64,000 nt of DNA from Streptomyces sp. Je 1-332 (GCF_040730185.1 NZ_CP160402.1:558001-622000); one strand, 5' to 3'; shown: positions 12,402-22,861, counted from the stretch's first letter. Program-made: numbers and translations. The notes: a model not told the origin generated them from the sequence alone.

Positions 12402-14807
12402 ATGACGGCATGGAACGTGGAGCAAGGTGCTGACTTTCGTGGACCCCTCGACGTCACCAGGGCGGCCACGGCGGTCGTCGATGCCCAGGACACGGTCATC
12501 GGCTGGAGCCCCGCGGCGCAGCGACTCCTCGGTCACCGGCCGCAGGACATCGTCGGGCGGCCCCTCAGCACGTTCCTCTCCCCCGGCCCGGTGCCCCCTG
12601 TTCTGCCCCTTCCCCCCGAGTTCCGGGGCAACGAGATCCGCGTCGCCCGGCACCGGGACGGGCATGAGCTGATCGTCGCCATCGCGGTGTGTGCCCTGCC
12701 GGGCGACGGGCCGGCGGCGCGCGTCCTCGTCGCGACGGAGCTGAAGGACCTCCAGCTGTGGGAATCCCGGCTGGCCCTGCTGCACGGCCTTGCCACGCAG
12801 TCACCCGTAGGCCTGGGGATCTATGACGACGACCTGCGCCTGACCTGGTGCAATACGGCGTTCGAACGAGAGATCGGACAGCCGTTCGCGGAGTTCCAGG
12901 GCCGGAGGGCCGATGAGCTCTACTCCGAGGGGAAATTCGTGACCAAGGGGCACCCGCCCACCCTCGAAGCGGTCATGCGCCACGTACTGGACACCGGTGA
13001 ACCCTTCCTGGACCTGCACTTCCAGGGCAAGCCGCCCAGTGACCCGGAGACGGTCCACCTGTGGTCCTGCGCCTATTACCGGCTCCAGGACGCCGACGGA
13101 CGCGTCATCGGCGTCTGCGAGGACGCGTTCGACATCTCCGACCGCTACAAGGCCCAGCGGCGTCTGGCCCTGCTCGTAGAGGCGGGCCGGGGCATCGGTA
13201 CCGCCCTCGACGTGCGGGTCACCGCCGAGAAGATCACCGAAGTGGCGGTACCGGAGTTCGCCCACACGGTGACGGTCGATCTCGCCCAGGCGGTGCTGGA
13301 GGGCGAGGTGCCGGCCACCAGCGGCGCGGCGGCGACGTCTCTGGTGCGGGTCGCCCGCTGCTCGGCGGGGGAGACCGGCCACGAGAAGCCGGGGCAGCAG
13401 CCCTCTCCCCCGGTTCCCGTCGTGAACGAGCCCGTGCAGTACCCGCCCGGCTCGGCGCAGCATCGCAGCCTCTCCTCGGGCGGACTCGTGCTCGACGGCT
13501 CGGACCTGGTGGTGCCGCTGCGGGCCGGGATCAACACCCTGGGGCTCGTCACCTTCACGCGCGACGGCATCGGTTCGGCGACCTTCGACAACGGCGAAGT
13601 GGCACTGGCCGACGAGCTGGTGGCCCGTACGGCCGTGTCCATCGACAACGCCCGCCGGTTCGCCCGCGAGCGCACCGCATCTCTCGCACTCCAGCGCCAG
13701 CTGCTGCCGCAGCACGTGCCGGAGCAGTCGGCGGTCGAGCTCGCGCACCGCTACCTGCCCACGGACGACGTGACAGGGGTCGGCGGTGACTGGTTCGACG
13801 TCATCCCGCTCTCCGGAACCCGGGTCGGGCTCGTGGTCGGGGACGTGGTCGGCCACGGGCTGCAGGCAGCCGCCACCATGGGCCGGCTGCGTACCACCGT
13901 GCGCGCGTTCGCCCAGATGGACATGGACCCCGTCGAGTTGCTCTCGCGCCTCGACGATCTGGTGGCGCAGTCGGCGGAGGAGCAGCGCAGCGAGCTCGGA
14001 ACGCCCGACGGGACGTATGCCGATGTGACCACCGGGGCGACCTGCCTCTACGCGGTCTACGACCCGGTATCGCGGCGCTGCGTGATGGCCAGGGCCGGGC
14101 ACCTGCCACCGGCCGTCGTCGCCGCGGACGGCCGGCCGACCTTCCCCGACCTGCCGGCCGGCCCGCCGCTTGGCCTCGGCGGCCTGCCGTTCGAGTCGAT
14201 GGAGATCGAGCTGCCGGTGGGCAGCCTGCTTGCTCTGTTCACCGACGGCCTGGTCGAGGCGCGCGACCGCGACATCGATCACGGACTCGACACCCTGGCG
14301 CGGGTGCTCAGCGACCGGCACGCCTCACTCGAGGAGCTGTGCGACCGGGCGGTGGCGGAGCTCCTGCCGAGCGGTTCGACGGCCGACGACACCGCCCTGC
14401 TGCTCGTGCGTACCCGTGAACTCGACACTTCGCAGGTCACCGAGTGGGAGTTGCCCGCGGAACCGGTCGCCGTGGGCCGTGCCCGTGACCTGGCGACCCA
14501 GCAGCTTCATCAGTGGGGTCTCGAGGAGCTGACGTTCGCGACCGAGCTCGTGGTCAGCGAGCTGGTGACCAACGCGGTCAGATATGCCGAAGGGCCGGTA
14601 CAGGTGCGCCTCATCCGCGACCGCACCCTCCTGTGCGAGGTCGCGGACAGGGGCCACACCTCACCGCACCTGCGCCACAGCGGCGACGAGGACGAGGGCG
14701 GGCGCGGCCTGTTCATCGTCGCGCAACTCGTCCAGAGGTGGGGAACGCGCTACTCCCGTTCCGGCAAGACCATCTGGACCGAACAGGCCTTCCCGGCCTC
14801 CGGCTGA
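12402..14807 (+). CDS. PAS-GAF-SpoIIE (PP2C) phosphatase with C-terminal HATPase kinase-like domain
   Basis: 801 residues from ATG 12402. Order: PAS domain (about 20-110), second PAS (about 130-255, ending VCEDAFDISDRYKAQRRL), GAF (about 265-430), SpoIIE/PP2C phosphatase (about 435-660) with metal ligands in GGDWFDVIPL, VGDVVGHGLQAA, LFTDGLVEARD and ADDTALL, then an RsbW-like HATPase domain with the N-box ELVTNAVRYAE and G-box DEGGRGLFIV. Such fusions in Streptomyces dephosphorylate anti-anti-sigma factors and can bind or phosphorylate the same partners, controlling stress or developmental sigma factors. A short upstream frame overlaps the start (ATGA); an in-frame GTG start at 12324 is possible but less likely. 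Convergent with the aldo/keto reductase. Confidence 0.9.
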   Translation: MTAWNVEQGADFRGPLDVTRAATAVVDAQDTVIGWSPAAQRLLGHRPQDIVGRPLSTFLSPGPVPPVLPLPPEFRGNEIRVARHRDGHELIVAIAVCALPGDGPAARVLVATELKDLQLWESRLALLHGLATQSPVGLGIYDDDLRLTWCNTAFEREIGQPFAEFQGRRADELYSEGKFVTKGHPPTLEAVMRHVLDTGEPFLDLHFQGKPPSDPETVHLWSCAYYRLQDADGRVIGVCEDAFDISDRYKAQRRLALLVEAGRGIGTALDVRVTAEKITEVAVPEFAHTVTVDLAQAVLEGEVPATSGAAATSLVRVARCSAGETGHEKPGQQPSPPVPVVNEPVQYPPGSAQHRSLSSGGLVLDGSDLVVPLRAGINTLGLVTFTRDGIGSATFDNGEVALADELVARTAVSIDNARRFARERTASLALQRQLLPQHVPEQSAVELAHRYLPTDDVTGVGGDWFDVIPLSGTRVGLVVGDVVGHGLQAAATMGRLRTTVRAFAQMDMDPVELLSRLDDLVAQSAEEQRSELGTPDGTYADVTTGATCLYAVYDPVSRRCVMARAGHLPPAVVAADGRPTFPDLPAGPPLGLGGLPFESMEIELPVGSLLALFTDGLVEARDRDIDHGLDTLARVLSDRHASLEELCDRAVAELLPSGSTADDTALLLVRTRELDTSQVTEWELPAEPVAVGRARDLATQQLHQWGLEELTFATELVVSELVTNAVRYAEGPVQVRLIRDRTLLCEVADRGHTSPHLRHSGDEDEGGRGLFIVAQLVQRWGTRYSRSGKTIWTEQAFPASG

Positions 14808-14817
14808 GACTCAGCCG
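14801..14817. terminator. Palindrome covering both convergent stop codons
   Basis: CGGCTGAG and CTCAGCCG are perfect inverted arms around a single A. The arms contain the TGA of the phosphatase (14805-14807) and the stop of the convergent aldo/keto reductase (14811-14813). With only 3 bp between the genes, this hairpin may terminate both transcripts. Confidence 0.45.
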
Positions 14818-15638
14818 TTGAAGCGGTCCGGGTCGGGGCCGGTCCGCTCGTCGCGGTTCAGCGAGGAGATCTCTCCGAGGTCGCCCTCGGTGAGCTCGAA
14901 GTCGAAGAGGTCGAAGTTCTCCTCGATGCGCTTTTGGGTCCCCGACTTGGGAAAGACGATGTCGCCGCGCTGGATGTGCCAGCGCAGCGTCACCTGGGCC
15001 GGAGTCTTGCCCACCCGCTGCGCGATGCGGTTGAGGGTGGGGTCGTCGAGCACCTTGCCCTGCGCGATGGGCGACCAGGCCTCGGTGGCGATGTCGTGCT
15101 CGGCGCCGAAGGCCCTGACGTCGTCCTGGGTGAGGTAGGGGTGTACCTCGATCTGGTTGACCGCGGGCACCACGTCACTGTCCTGAAGCAGGCGACGCAG
15201 GTGGTGGGGCTGGAAGTTGGAGACACCGATGGCCTTGGACCGTCCCGAGCGGTAGATCTCCTCCAGGGCCTTCCAGGTCTCCACGAAGTCACCCTTGCCG
15301 GGCAGCGGCCAGTGGATGAGGAAGAGGTCCAGGTAGTCGAGGCCCAGGTCGTCCATCGTGCGGTCGAACGCCTTGAGTGCGTCGTCGTGCGCGTGCGCGT
15401 CGTTGTTGAGCTTGCTGGTCACGAAGATGTCGGCGCGGTCGATACCGGAGTCCCGGACCGCCTGGCCGACCTCCTTCTCGTTGCCGTACATCTGGGCCGT
15501 GTCGATGTGCCGGTAGCCGGCCTCCAGCGCGGCCAGCGTCGTCTCGCGGGTCTCCTCCGGCTCGATCTGGAAGGTGCCGAAGCCGAGCTGGGGGATGCGC
15601 ACTGCGTTGTTGAGGGTGATGTCGGGTACTGCGGTCAC
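14811..15638 (-). CDS. Aldo/keto reductase
   Basis: 275 residues, NADPH-dependent carbonyl reductase of the 2,5-didehydrogluconate reductase (AKR5) type. The catalytic tetrad is visible: Asp and Tyr in HIDTAQMYGNE (near 46-51), Lys in VTSKL, His in FLIHWP. The NADPH-binding C-terminal motif VFPKSGTQKRIEEN is present. It is 43 bp downstream of the aldehyde dehydrogenase on the same strand, so the two probably share a transcript for aldehyde detoxification or use. Confidence 0.92.
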   Translation of the reverse strand: MTAVPDITLNNAVRIPQLGFGTFQIEPEETRETTLAALEAGYRHIDTAQMYGNEKEVGQAVRDSGIDRADIFVTSKLNNDAHAHDDALKAFDRTMDDLGLDYLDLFLIHWPLPGKGDFVETWKALEEIYRSGRSKAIGVSNFQPHHLRRLLQDSDVVPAVNQIEVHPYLTQDDVRAFGAEHDIATEAWSPIAQGKVLDDPTLNRIAQRVGKTPAQVTLRWHIQRGDIVFPKSGTQKRIEENFDLFDFELTEGDLGEISSLNRDERTGPDPDRFNG

Positions 15639-15681
15639 GATGGCTCCTTGGCGTTGCTCATTGGTGGTGGTCAGGGTGATT

Positions 15682-17100
15682 TCAGCCGGCGATTCCGTGC
15701 AGCTTCGCGTCGGGCGGCAGGACGCGGACGAGCTTGCGGTTCACGAACTCGCGCATGCCGAGCTCCGAGAGCTCACGCCCGTAGCCCGAGCGCTTGATGC
15801 CGCCGAACGGCAGGTCGGGCTGGGTCGATGTCGGATGGTTCACCCAGACCATGCCGGTCTCCACGCGCTCCGCCACCCGGCGGCCCCGCTCCACGTCCGC
15901 GCAGAACACGGACCCGCCGAGTCCGTACTGGCTGTCGTTGGCGAGGGCGATCGCCTCGTCCTCGTCGGCCACGCGGTAGACGACCGCGGCGGGCCCGAAG
16001 AGCTCCTCGGCGTAGGCGCGCATCCCCGGCTTGACGCCGGTGATGATCGTCGGCTCGACGAAGGCGCCGGGACGGTCGACGCGGTGCCCGCCGGTGACCA
16101 GTTCGGCTCCCTGGTCCACCGTCTCGCGGATCTGGTCGGCCAGGTCCGCGGCCGCCTGCTCGGAGGAGAGCGGGCCCAGGGTGGTCGCCTCGTCCGCGGG
16201 GTCGCCCGGCCGCAGTGCCTCGAACTCGCGACGCAGCCCGTCGACGAAGTCGTCGTACACGTCGTCGAGGACGATGAACCGTTTCGAGGCCACGCAGCTC
16301 TGGCCGGTGTTCGCCATCCGGCCCGCCACCGCGGCGCCGATGGTGCGGTCGAGATTCTCGCCGTCGAGGACGATGAAGACGTCGCTGCCGCCGAGCTCCA
16401 GCAGGCTGGGCTTCATGTTCCGCCCGGCCCGTTCGGCGACCTTGGACCCTGCTCCCTCGCTGCCGGTGAGGGAGGCTCCGCGGACCACCGGGCTGTCGAT
16501 GACGCGCGAGATCTCCTCATGGCTCACGAAGAGGTTTGTGTAGACGCCTTCGGGGGCCTGGGCGTCGCGGAAGAGGGTCTCCAGGGCGAGGGCGGACTGC
16601 GGGCAGATGCCCGCGTGCTTGACCAGCACGGTGTTGCCGAGCACCAGGTTCGGCCCGGCGAACCGGACCACCTGGTAGAGCGGGAAGTTCCACGGCATGA
16701 CGCCCAGCAGCACACCGAGGGGCTCGCTGACGAGGTACGCCTCGCCCTCGCCCTCGAAGTCAAGCGGCTCGGCCGCGGCGAAGTCCGGGCCGCGGTGCGC
16801 GTAGTACTCCAGGATCGACGCGGCGAGGTCCACCTCTCCGCGCGCTTCCGCGATGAGCTTGCCCATCTCCAGGGTGATGAGCTGAGCCAGCTCTTCCTTG
16901 CGTTCCTTCATCAGACCGGCCGCGCGTCCGACGACGGCCGCCCGCTCCGCGATCGGGCGTTTCCGCCACGCGTCGAACGCGTCGCCCGCCGTTTCGAGCG
17001 CCGCATCGACCTCATCGCCCTCGATGACCGGGAACTCCACGAGGGTCTCCCCCGTGTACGGACTCACGGTCGCGAACGAACTCTTGCGCTGATCCGACAT
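15682..17100 (-). CDS. NAD(P)-dependent aldehyde dehydrogenase (succinate-semialdehyde dehydrogenase-like)
   Basis: 472 residues from ATG 17100, chosen because GGAG lies 6-9 bases upstream; the open frame extends further but without family similarity. Family motifs: [10 protein letters not shown] (cofactor site), [12 protein letters not shown] with the general-base Glu, and [10 protein letters not shown] with the nucleophile Cys. Length is usual for class 3-like or succinate-semialdehyde dehydrogenases. Substrate is inferred only; the neighbour aldo/keto reductase suggests shared aldehyde metabolism. Confidence 0.9.
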   Translation of the reverse strand: MSDQRKSSFATVSPYTGETLVEFPVIEGDEVDAALETAGDAFDAWRKRPIAERAAVVGRAAGLMKERKEELAQLITLEMGKLIAEARGEVDLAASILEYYAHRGPDFAAAEPLDFEGEGEAYLVSEPLGVLLGVMPWNFPLYQVVRFAGPNLVLGNTVLVKHAGICPQSALALETLFRDAQAPEGVYTNLFVSHEEISRVIDSPVVRGASLTGSEGAGSKVAERAGRNMKPSLLELGGSDVFIVLDGENLDRTIGAAVAGRMANTGQSCVASKRFIVLDDVYDDFVDGLRREFEALRPGDPADEATTLGPLSSEQAAADLADQIRETVDQGAELVTGGHRVDRPGAFVEPTIITGVKPGMRAYAEELFGPAAVVYRVADEDEAIALANDSQYGLGGSVFCADVERGRRVAERVETGMVWVNHPTSTQPDLPFGGIKRSGYGRELSELGMREFVNRKLVRVLPPDAKLHGIAG

Positions 17101-17254
17101 GAACTCTCCAGAACGACGACTGGGGCAGTGAGGCAAGGGGCGGAACGTCACGTTCCGGCTCCATCCCGGGGTACCCGTCATCGCAGAGAGCAAACAGTTC
17201 ATATGCCAAAAAGGGTGCGTATGCGCTCCGCGGCGGATGGGCACCCGGCGGACG

Positions 17255-18760
17255 TCACCCCCGCTCGCCTGCCCGCGCCGCGGGACCGACATGGATGCTC
17301 AGCCCCCCGAACCGGTGGGACGGCCAGCCGCGCGCGTACCCCGGCGGCGCGTCTTGCACCCTGGTGAGGGTGGCCGTCGGCGTCCGCCGCGCGGTCCGCA
17401 GGAGCTCCTCCCGGGTGGTGCTGGCGTTGTGCCCCTGGGTCTGGGCGGAGGAACACCCGGCGTAGAAGGCGATCGGCAGCGCCTCATGTCCGTTCACCAC
17501 GCAGGGCGGCCGTACCCCGAGCCGGTGGAGCTCGGCTGCCGTGCGGGCCCACGCCTGGCGGCCCGCGGTGGAGCGGCCCACGGCGTCCTCCAGGATCGCG
17601 TACTGCACGGCCAGGTGACCGGCGAAGACCAGCGCGGCCAAGGTCACCGCCACCGGCCGCCACGTGCGGCGCGTGGCGGTGACCAGATGGACGAGGGCGT
17701 CGGCGACCGGGATGGCCAGGAGCGCGTAGAACGGCAGCAGGAAGCGCGGCGCGGCATAACCGATCATGAACAGGTACGGGATGCTCGCCGTGGTGGCGCA
17801 GGCCAGCGGCAGGAGCGTACGCGCGGTACGCCCGCCCCTGACCGCGACGGCGAGCCCCAACGCGGCGAGCACCGGCAGGGCGAACCACCACGCGATCAGC
17901 TCGGGAGCCGGGACCGAACTGTCGCACGGGCGGCACAGGGTCTGGCCGCCCAGGCTGCGCAGCTGATCCAGGACGGCGATGTTCCAGCCGAGGCCGCCCT
18001 GGATCCGGGAGGCATCGGCCAGCCGCTCACCCAGGCCGCCGAAACTGACGTACGCCTCGGCCACCCAGCCGAGAGCCCCCGTCCCGAGTCCGGCGACGAG
18101 CACCGCGAGGAGCCGCGGCCGCCGCCACCGGCGGACGCACACCAGCAGCACGAGGAGCGGAAGGACCACCCAGACGGCGTCGGTGGGCCGCATCCACGCC
18201 AGCAGCGCCGCGCTCGCGCCCGCACCCCACAGCGCGGCCCGGTCCCGGCGGTCGGCCTGGGCGCGCAGGAAGCATCCGACGCCGGCCAGGGCGCCGATCG
18301 CGACCCAGTAGTTGGGCATGACCTCCGGGCCGTAGAACACGGTCACCCAGAGCGTCGCGAAGAGGACACCGGCGAGGACCACCACCCGTTGGGGGAAGAG
18401 CCCCCGCCAGACGCGCAGTGCCAGGAAGAGGCCGAGGCCGGACAGCAGCGCCAGATAGATCCGCAGGAGTGAGGTGGACGACGACCACGAGGCGATCGGC
18501 GCGACAAGGAGGGAGACCCCCCGGGAGCGGGGCGCGCTGAAGAACGCCGCCGGGGCGTGTCCGCTGACCTGGCTGACGTACACCGCCTCGTCCCATCCGA
18601 GCCCCATTCCGGGCCGTACGAACGCCAGTTGGGCCAGTGTGAAGGCCACCGCGACGGCAGCCAGCAGGCCCTGACCTCCGGTGCGCCGCGGGGTGCGGAC
18701 GTCCGGCGGCGGGCTGTGCCTCTCCACTGGGGTGAGCGGGGCGCTCAGGGTCTTGACCAT
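17255..18760 (-). CDS. Multi-pass membrane glycosyltransferase-like protein (GT39/ArnT-like)
   Basis: 501 residues from ATG 18760, with GAAGG 7-11 bases upstream. After a cytoplasmic N-terminus there are about ten membrane helices. The acidic motif GWDEAVY in the first external loop fits the catalytic Asp/Glu of GT-C enzymes that use polyprenyl-phosphate sugars. A C-terminal external domain of about 110 residues has Cys in RPPCVVNG and YAGCSS, possibly a disulfide. Acceptor unknown. Confidence 0.75.
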   Translation of the reverse strand: MVKTLSAPLTPVERHSPPPDVRTPRRTGGQGLLAAVAVAFTLAQLAFVRPGMGLGWDEAVYVSQVSGHAPAAFFSAPRSRGVSLLVAPIASWSSSTSLLRIYLALLSGLGLFLALRVWRGLFPQRVVVLAGVLFATLWVTVFYGPEVMPNYWVAIGALAGVGCFLRAQADRRDRAALWGAGASAALLAWMRPTDAVWVVLPLLVLLVCVRRWRRPRLLAVLVAGLGTGALGWVAEAYVSFGGLGERLADASRIQGGLGWNIAVLDQLRSLGGQTLCRPCDSSVPAPELIAWWFALPVLAALGLAVAVRGGRTARTLLPLACATTASIPYLFMIGYAAPRFLLPFYALLAIPVADALVHLVTATRRTWRPVAVTLAALVFAGHLAVQYAILEDAVGRSTAGRQAWARTAAELHRLGVRPPCVVNGHEALPIAFYAGCSSAQTQGHNASTTREELLRTARRTPTATLTRVQDAPPGYARGWPSHRFGGLSIHVGPAARAGERG

Positions 18761-19178
18761 CGCCTGCCTTCCCCCCTACACGCGGTAGGGCTCCTCTTCC
18801 GGCCTCTTCCGGCCTACGGGCGCAGGACAGAAGTAATAAGTCGGAAAAACGAAGACAAACTAACCCGGGTCGCTCGGGAGCGCAGCGCGAGGATCAGGGC
18901 CGCTCGGGGAACGTCTGCGGGACGAGGGCGGGCACCGGGCAGGAGCGAAGGGCAGAATGTGACGCCCCGTTACATGGCGTGTGGCGTCAGGGGTTTGTGC
19001 GGCGTGTCGCCCCGGCGGGTTGCGCCACTTGAGTGGACGGCGCGCCGGACCGGCGCATCAATCCGAACGCTCCTCGTCGCCACGCACGCCGACGAGGGGC
19101 CGTTGGTCCCGCCGGGGAGGGGGCTGACCCGATCACCTCAACCGGGACAGCCCCCCTCGTCCGCGAGAAGGCAAAGAG
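18761..19178. other. 418-bp intergenic region
   Basis: The part near 18830-18870 is AT-rich (AAGTAATAAGTCGG, AACGAAGACAAACTAAC) and should hold the promoter of the membrane glycosyltransferase. CTCTTCCGGC occurs twice in direct repeat at about 18791-18812. I see no gene in 18880-19178, which is the downstream flank of the rhamnosidase gene. Confidence 0.6.
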
Positions 19179-22100
19179 TCAGGGGCGCCCGCTGAACCCC
19201 CAAGTCCCGTGCGGAGCCCGGTACACCGCGTAGCCCGGTTCCGTACGCAGGAACTCCGTGCCCCGCGGCGCCCGCGCGGCCTTGCGGGAGGCGGCGGGCA
19301 CATGGACCTCGGCCGTCGCGCCCACCGGCACCCGCACCGTCAGGCGCACGGTCTCGTCGACACGTGACCAGGACACCTCCGCCGGCCCCCGCACCGTGTG
19401 GAACTCCGTACGCGCCCAGCTGACGCCCGTGCGCGCGTCGGGCCGCACGGTGAAGGTCCGGTATCCCTCGTCGCCGGGCCGCAGTCCCGCCACGTTCTCG
19501 TACAGCCACTGCACCACGGTGCCCTGGAAGTAGTGGTCGCGGGAGCGTGAGTCGAGCGGCCACATCTCCCACATGGTGTCCGCGCCGCTGTCGAACCAGT
19601 GGCCCCAACTCGGGTACGTCCGCTGGGTGGCGATGGCGTGGGCCACGTCCGAGTGCCCCTGCGCGCTCAGGCAGCGGAGCAGCACGCTGGTCCCGAGGCA
19701 ACCGGTGTTGAGGTGGTTGCCCCGCTTCTCGATGTCTTCCAGGAGCGAAGCCGTGACGCTCGCCCGCGCGCCCGGCGGGACCAGGCCGAAGGCCAGCGGG
19801 ACGCAGTTGTTGGTCTGCCGGTATTCCGGGTCCTTGGCCGTGCGGTAGTGCCCCTCGGGGGCGAGGAACGTCGCGTTGAGGCTCTTCTTCAGCTTCTCGG
19901 CGGTGGCGAGGAAGCGCCGCCGGACATCGTTGTCACCCGCTACGCGCGCCATCTCGGCGGTGTCGGTGAGCGCCCGGAACAGGTAGGCGGTCGCGGTGAG
20001 CCGGGTGTCCTCGGGCGGGTTGCCCCCGTAACCGGGCGAGAGGTAGTCGCCGAGCGCCGTGACCGCGAGACCGTCCTTCAGACGGTCGGCCTCCCAGTCC
20101 AAGTACCGCGCCAGGGTGGGCAGATGGGTCTCGATGACACGCTCGTCGCCATAGACCCGGTACATCTCGCGCACCAGGAACGGGTAGACCGTGGTCCACT
20201 CCGGGGACGGGCCGAGGTCCCCGTACCCCCAGCCTCCGCTCGGCACGATGACCGGCAGCTGGCCGTCCTTGTTCTGGCTGTCCCGCAGGTCGCCGAGCCA
20301 CTTGCTCAGGAAACGGTGCATGCCGAGGGCGTACATCATGACGGGCGCGCCGACCTGCGCGTCGCCGGTCCAGCCGTTCTTCTCGTACATCGGCGTGTCG
20401 GTGGGGATGCCGTGCAGGTTGTTCTGGATCGTGCGCCGCATGGCCTGTTCGAGCCGCTCGTAGAAGGGCTCGGAGCACCTGAACGTGCCCGTGTCGTCGA
20501 CGGGCGTGTGCACCAGCCGGCCGAGCACGTCGTCCGGGTCGGGCTTGCCCGGCAGACCACTGATCTGGACATAGCGGAAGCCCTTGTACGAGAAGCGGGG
20601 TTCCCACACCTCATCGGCTCCGCCACCCGCGCAGATGTACTCGTCGGTCTGGAAGCGGCCGGGCACATGGCCCGTCTCGGCGTGCACGCTCCCGTCGTCC
20701 TTGAGCTTCTCGCCGTGCGCGAGTCGCACGAGGGTGCCCGCGTCGGCCCGCACGCGCAGCCGCGTCCAGCCCGCCATGGTGCGCCCCATGTCGACGATCC
20801 AGTCGCCGCCGTGCGCCTTCACCGCCACGGGACGCACGGTGTCGATGACCTCGATCGCGTCGTGCGGCTGCGCGCACAGCTCTCCCTTGGGCGGATCACG
20901 GCGTACGGGCTTCTGCCAGTCGCCGTCGTCGAAACCCGGGTCGGTCCAGTCCCCGGGGTGCTCGCGGGCGTCGTAGGTCTCCCCCGCGTAAAGGGAGTTG
21001 GTCCGGGTCGGGCCCTCCGTGATCCGCCAGGAGCCGTCCGTGGCGACGGTGGTGCGGGAACCGTCCGAGTGATCGACCTCGAGTTGGCCGAGGAGTTGGG
21101 GCTCCCCGTGCCACGGCGGCTTGTGCCAGTTCCATACGTTGGGCGTCGTCATGCCGTAGAAGCCGCGACCGAGCGTGACCCCGATGGCATTGGAACCCCG
21201 GCGGAGGTCGTCCGTCACGTCGTGCACGGCGTAGAGCACCGTCTCCTCGTAGTCCGTGAAGCCCGGGTCGAGCACCTGCCGGCCCACCCGGCGGCCGTTG
21301 ATGTGGGCCTCGTAGTAGGCGAGGCCGCTGATGTAGAGGCGTGCGCGCTCCACGGGTTTGCGGAGGGTGAACTCGCGGCGCAGCAGTGGCGCGGGCCGCT
21401 CGGTCGCCGGAACCTGTGCGTCGCTGCCCCAGGGGCCCTCACCGAACGGCGCGAGTACCTCCGCCTCGGGCCAGCCGCTGTCGTCGAAGTCACGGCCCTG
21501 CCAGCCCTGTTGCTCCGATTCCGCGCAACGCCATCCTTCTCCGGACGCCAACTCCTGGGTTCCGCCGCCGGATTCCACCAGCAGACGGACGAGCAGGCCG
21601 CCGGGGTTGACCGAGGCGCTGCCCCGGTTCGTCGCGCGGGCGGCGACCACGACGCGCCGGCCCGCGCCCCGTACGCGCTCGGTCACGTCGGCGAGACGTG
21701 CGGCCCGCCAGCCGTCGGTCTGCTCGGGGGCGTGCAGCGCCTCCTCACCGTCCACGTAAAGGGTGAAGTCGTCGTCGGCGGTGGCCACGACCTGGGCGGC
21801 GGACACATCGATTCCCTCGGGCAGTTCGAGCTCTCCGCGGAACCATCGCGCTCCCGCCGGTGCGTCCTGCGCGGTGGAGCCCGGCGACCAGATCCATGAC
21901 GCCCCCTCGAAGCCCGGCGGTTTCGGCGCGGCGTCCGCGCCGATCCAGTGCCCACGCCAGGCGTCCTTCGCCAGAGCGGTCTCCCACCAGCGTGAGGTGC
22001 TCCAGGCGGAGGCCCGGCCGTCGGCGTCCCAGACCCGCACCTGCCAGTGATAGCGGGTGCGGGGTTTCAATGCCGGTCCGCCGTAGGGGACTTGGATGCT

Positions 22101-22472
22101 CCGCGAGGAGGCAACCCGCCCTGAGTCCCAGACCTTCTTGGCGCCCTTCTCGCCCGCGCCGGCTGCCGGGCCCGACGAGACCCTGATCTGGTACGCGCTC
22201 TGCCGGGCGCCCTGGCCCGGCGCCGACAGTTCCCAGCTCAGCCTCGGCTCGGTGACGTCGGTGCCGAGGAGGGAGGTCGCGTACTCGACCGTGGTGCGCT
22301 CGACTCTCAGCGTCGCTTCCCCCTCCCCCTGACCCCCGCGATCGTCCGCGGCGAACGCTTCCCCACTCTGGCTCAGACCGATGACGCCCACTCCGGCGCC
22401 GACCGCGGACGTCCTCAGGAAGGCCCGCCGGTTCCACGCACTGCCACGCGCAGTCTCACGCTCTTCGCTCAT
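19179..22472 (-). CDS. Exported alpha-L-rhamnosidase, GH78
   Basis: 1097 residues from ATG 22472, with AAGGGG about 9 bases upstream. A Tat signal lies in residues 14-42 (NRRAFLRTS, then a hydrophobic stretch ending EAFA). Domains: fibronectin-like and lectin-like N-terminal beta domains, rhamnosidase N domain, an (alpha/alpha)6 catalytic barrel and a C-terminal beta domain. All family catalytic acids can be placed: TDTPMYEKNGWTGDAQ carries three and GADTMWEMW carries the general-base Glu. It removes terminal rhamnose from plant glycosides or pectin outside the cell. A perfect LacI-type operator lies 53 bp upstream, so induction by rhamnose or a glycoside is likely; the regulator is not in this window. 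Confidence 0.93.
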   Translation of the reverse strand: MSEERETARGSAWNRRAFLRTSAVGAGVGVIGLSQSGEAFAADDRGGQGEGEATLRVERTTVEYATSLLGTDVTEPRLSWELSAPGQGARQSAYQIRVSSGPAAGAGEKGAKKVWDSGRVASSRSIQVPYGGPALKPRTRYHWQVRVWDADGRASAWSTSRWWETALAKDAWRGHWIGADAAPKPPGFEGASWIWSPGSTAQDAPAGARWFRGELELPEGIDVSAAQVVATADDDFTLYVDGEEALHAPEQTDGWRAARLADVTERVRGAGRRVVVAARATNRGSASVNPGGLLVRLLVESGGGTQELASGEGWRCAESEQQGWQGRDFDDSGWPEAEVLAPFGEGPWGSDAQVPATERPAPLLRREFTLRKPVERARLYISGLAYYEAHINGRRVGRQVLDPGFTDYEETVLYAVHDVTDDLRRGSNAIGVTLGRGFYGMTTPNVWNWHKPPWHGEPQLLGQLEVDHSDGSRTTVATDGSWRITEGPTRTNSLYAGETYDAREHPGDWTDPGFDDGDWQKPVRRDPPKGELCAQPHDAIEVIDTVRPVAVKAHGGDWIVDMGRTMAGWTRLRVRADAGTLVRLAHGEKLKDDGSVHAETGHVPGRFQTDEYICAGGGADEVWEPRFSYKGFRYVQISGLPGKPDPDDVLGRLVHTPVDDTGTFRCSEPFYERLEQAMRRTIQNNLHGIPTDTPMYEKNGWTGDAQVGAPVMMYALGMHRFLSKWLGDLRDSQNKDGQLPVIVPSGGWGYGDLGPSPEWTTVYPFLVREMYRVYGDERVIETHLPTLARYLDWEADRLKDGLAVTALGDYLSPGYGGNPPEDTRLTATAYLFRALTDTAEMARVAGDNDVRRRFLATAEKLKKSLNATFLAPEGHYRTAKDPEYRQTNNCVPLAFGLVPPGARASVTASLLEDIEKRGNHLNTGCLGTSVLLRCLSAQGHSDVAHAIATQRTYPSWGHWFDSGADTMWEMWPLDSRSRDHYFQGTVVQWLYENVAGLRPGDEGYRTFTVRPDARTGVSWARTEFHTVRGPAEVSWSRVDETVRLTVRVPVGATAEVHVPAASRKAARAPRGTEFLRTEPGYAVYRAPHGTWGFSGRP

Positions 22473-22524
22473 CACACGCCCCTTGGATCATGAATCCACG
22501 ATGAATCCGAGTGTCCACAACAGA

Positions 22525-22540
22525 AATGAAACGTTTCATT
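22525..22540. promoter_or_regulatory. LacI-family operator for the rhamnosidase gene
   Basis: AATGAAACGTTTCATT is a perfect 16-bp palindrome with the central GAAACGTTTC typical of actinobacterial LacI-family sugar regulators. It lies 53 bp before the rhamnosidase start. Confidence 0.75.
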
Positions 22541-22861
22541 CACGACCCGGCAAGCCTAGGTCGCGCACGGCGGGCAACTCAAGAGGTGTGCACGGGCCGC
22601 CGGTCACCGCTGACGGCCCGTCACATGCAGGTTCGGTCGGCCTGGTTCAGCGGCGCAGCGCCGCGTTCACGACCTGGTCGCCGCGCTCCCAGAGCTGCCC
22701 CCGTGATTCCAAGCGAGCTGGGGCGGTGCGAGGAGGCGGCAGGCCTTGATGCGACCAGAGGTCACGCCGACGTTGCCCCGATCTAGGCCAGCATCTGACC
22801 TATAGGGATCATAGCGTGGTCCTCGACCGGCGGGACAGGAAAACTTCGGAAGGCAGAGCCC
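22541..22861. other. Intergenic region with a possible gene tail on the minus strand
   Basis: A minus-strand frame ending TGA at 22647 reads GQLWERGDQVVNAALRR with strongly GC-ending codons, like the C-terminus of a lost gene. Upstream the frame loses coding character and meets a stop near 22795 without a start codon. The DinB promoter must lie near 22780-22860, where GATCTAGGCCAGCATCTGACCTATAG breaks the GC-rich pattern. Confidence 0.4.
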
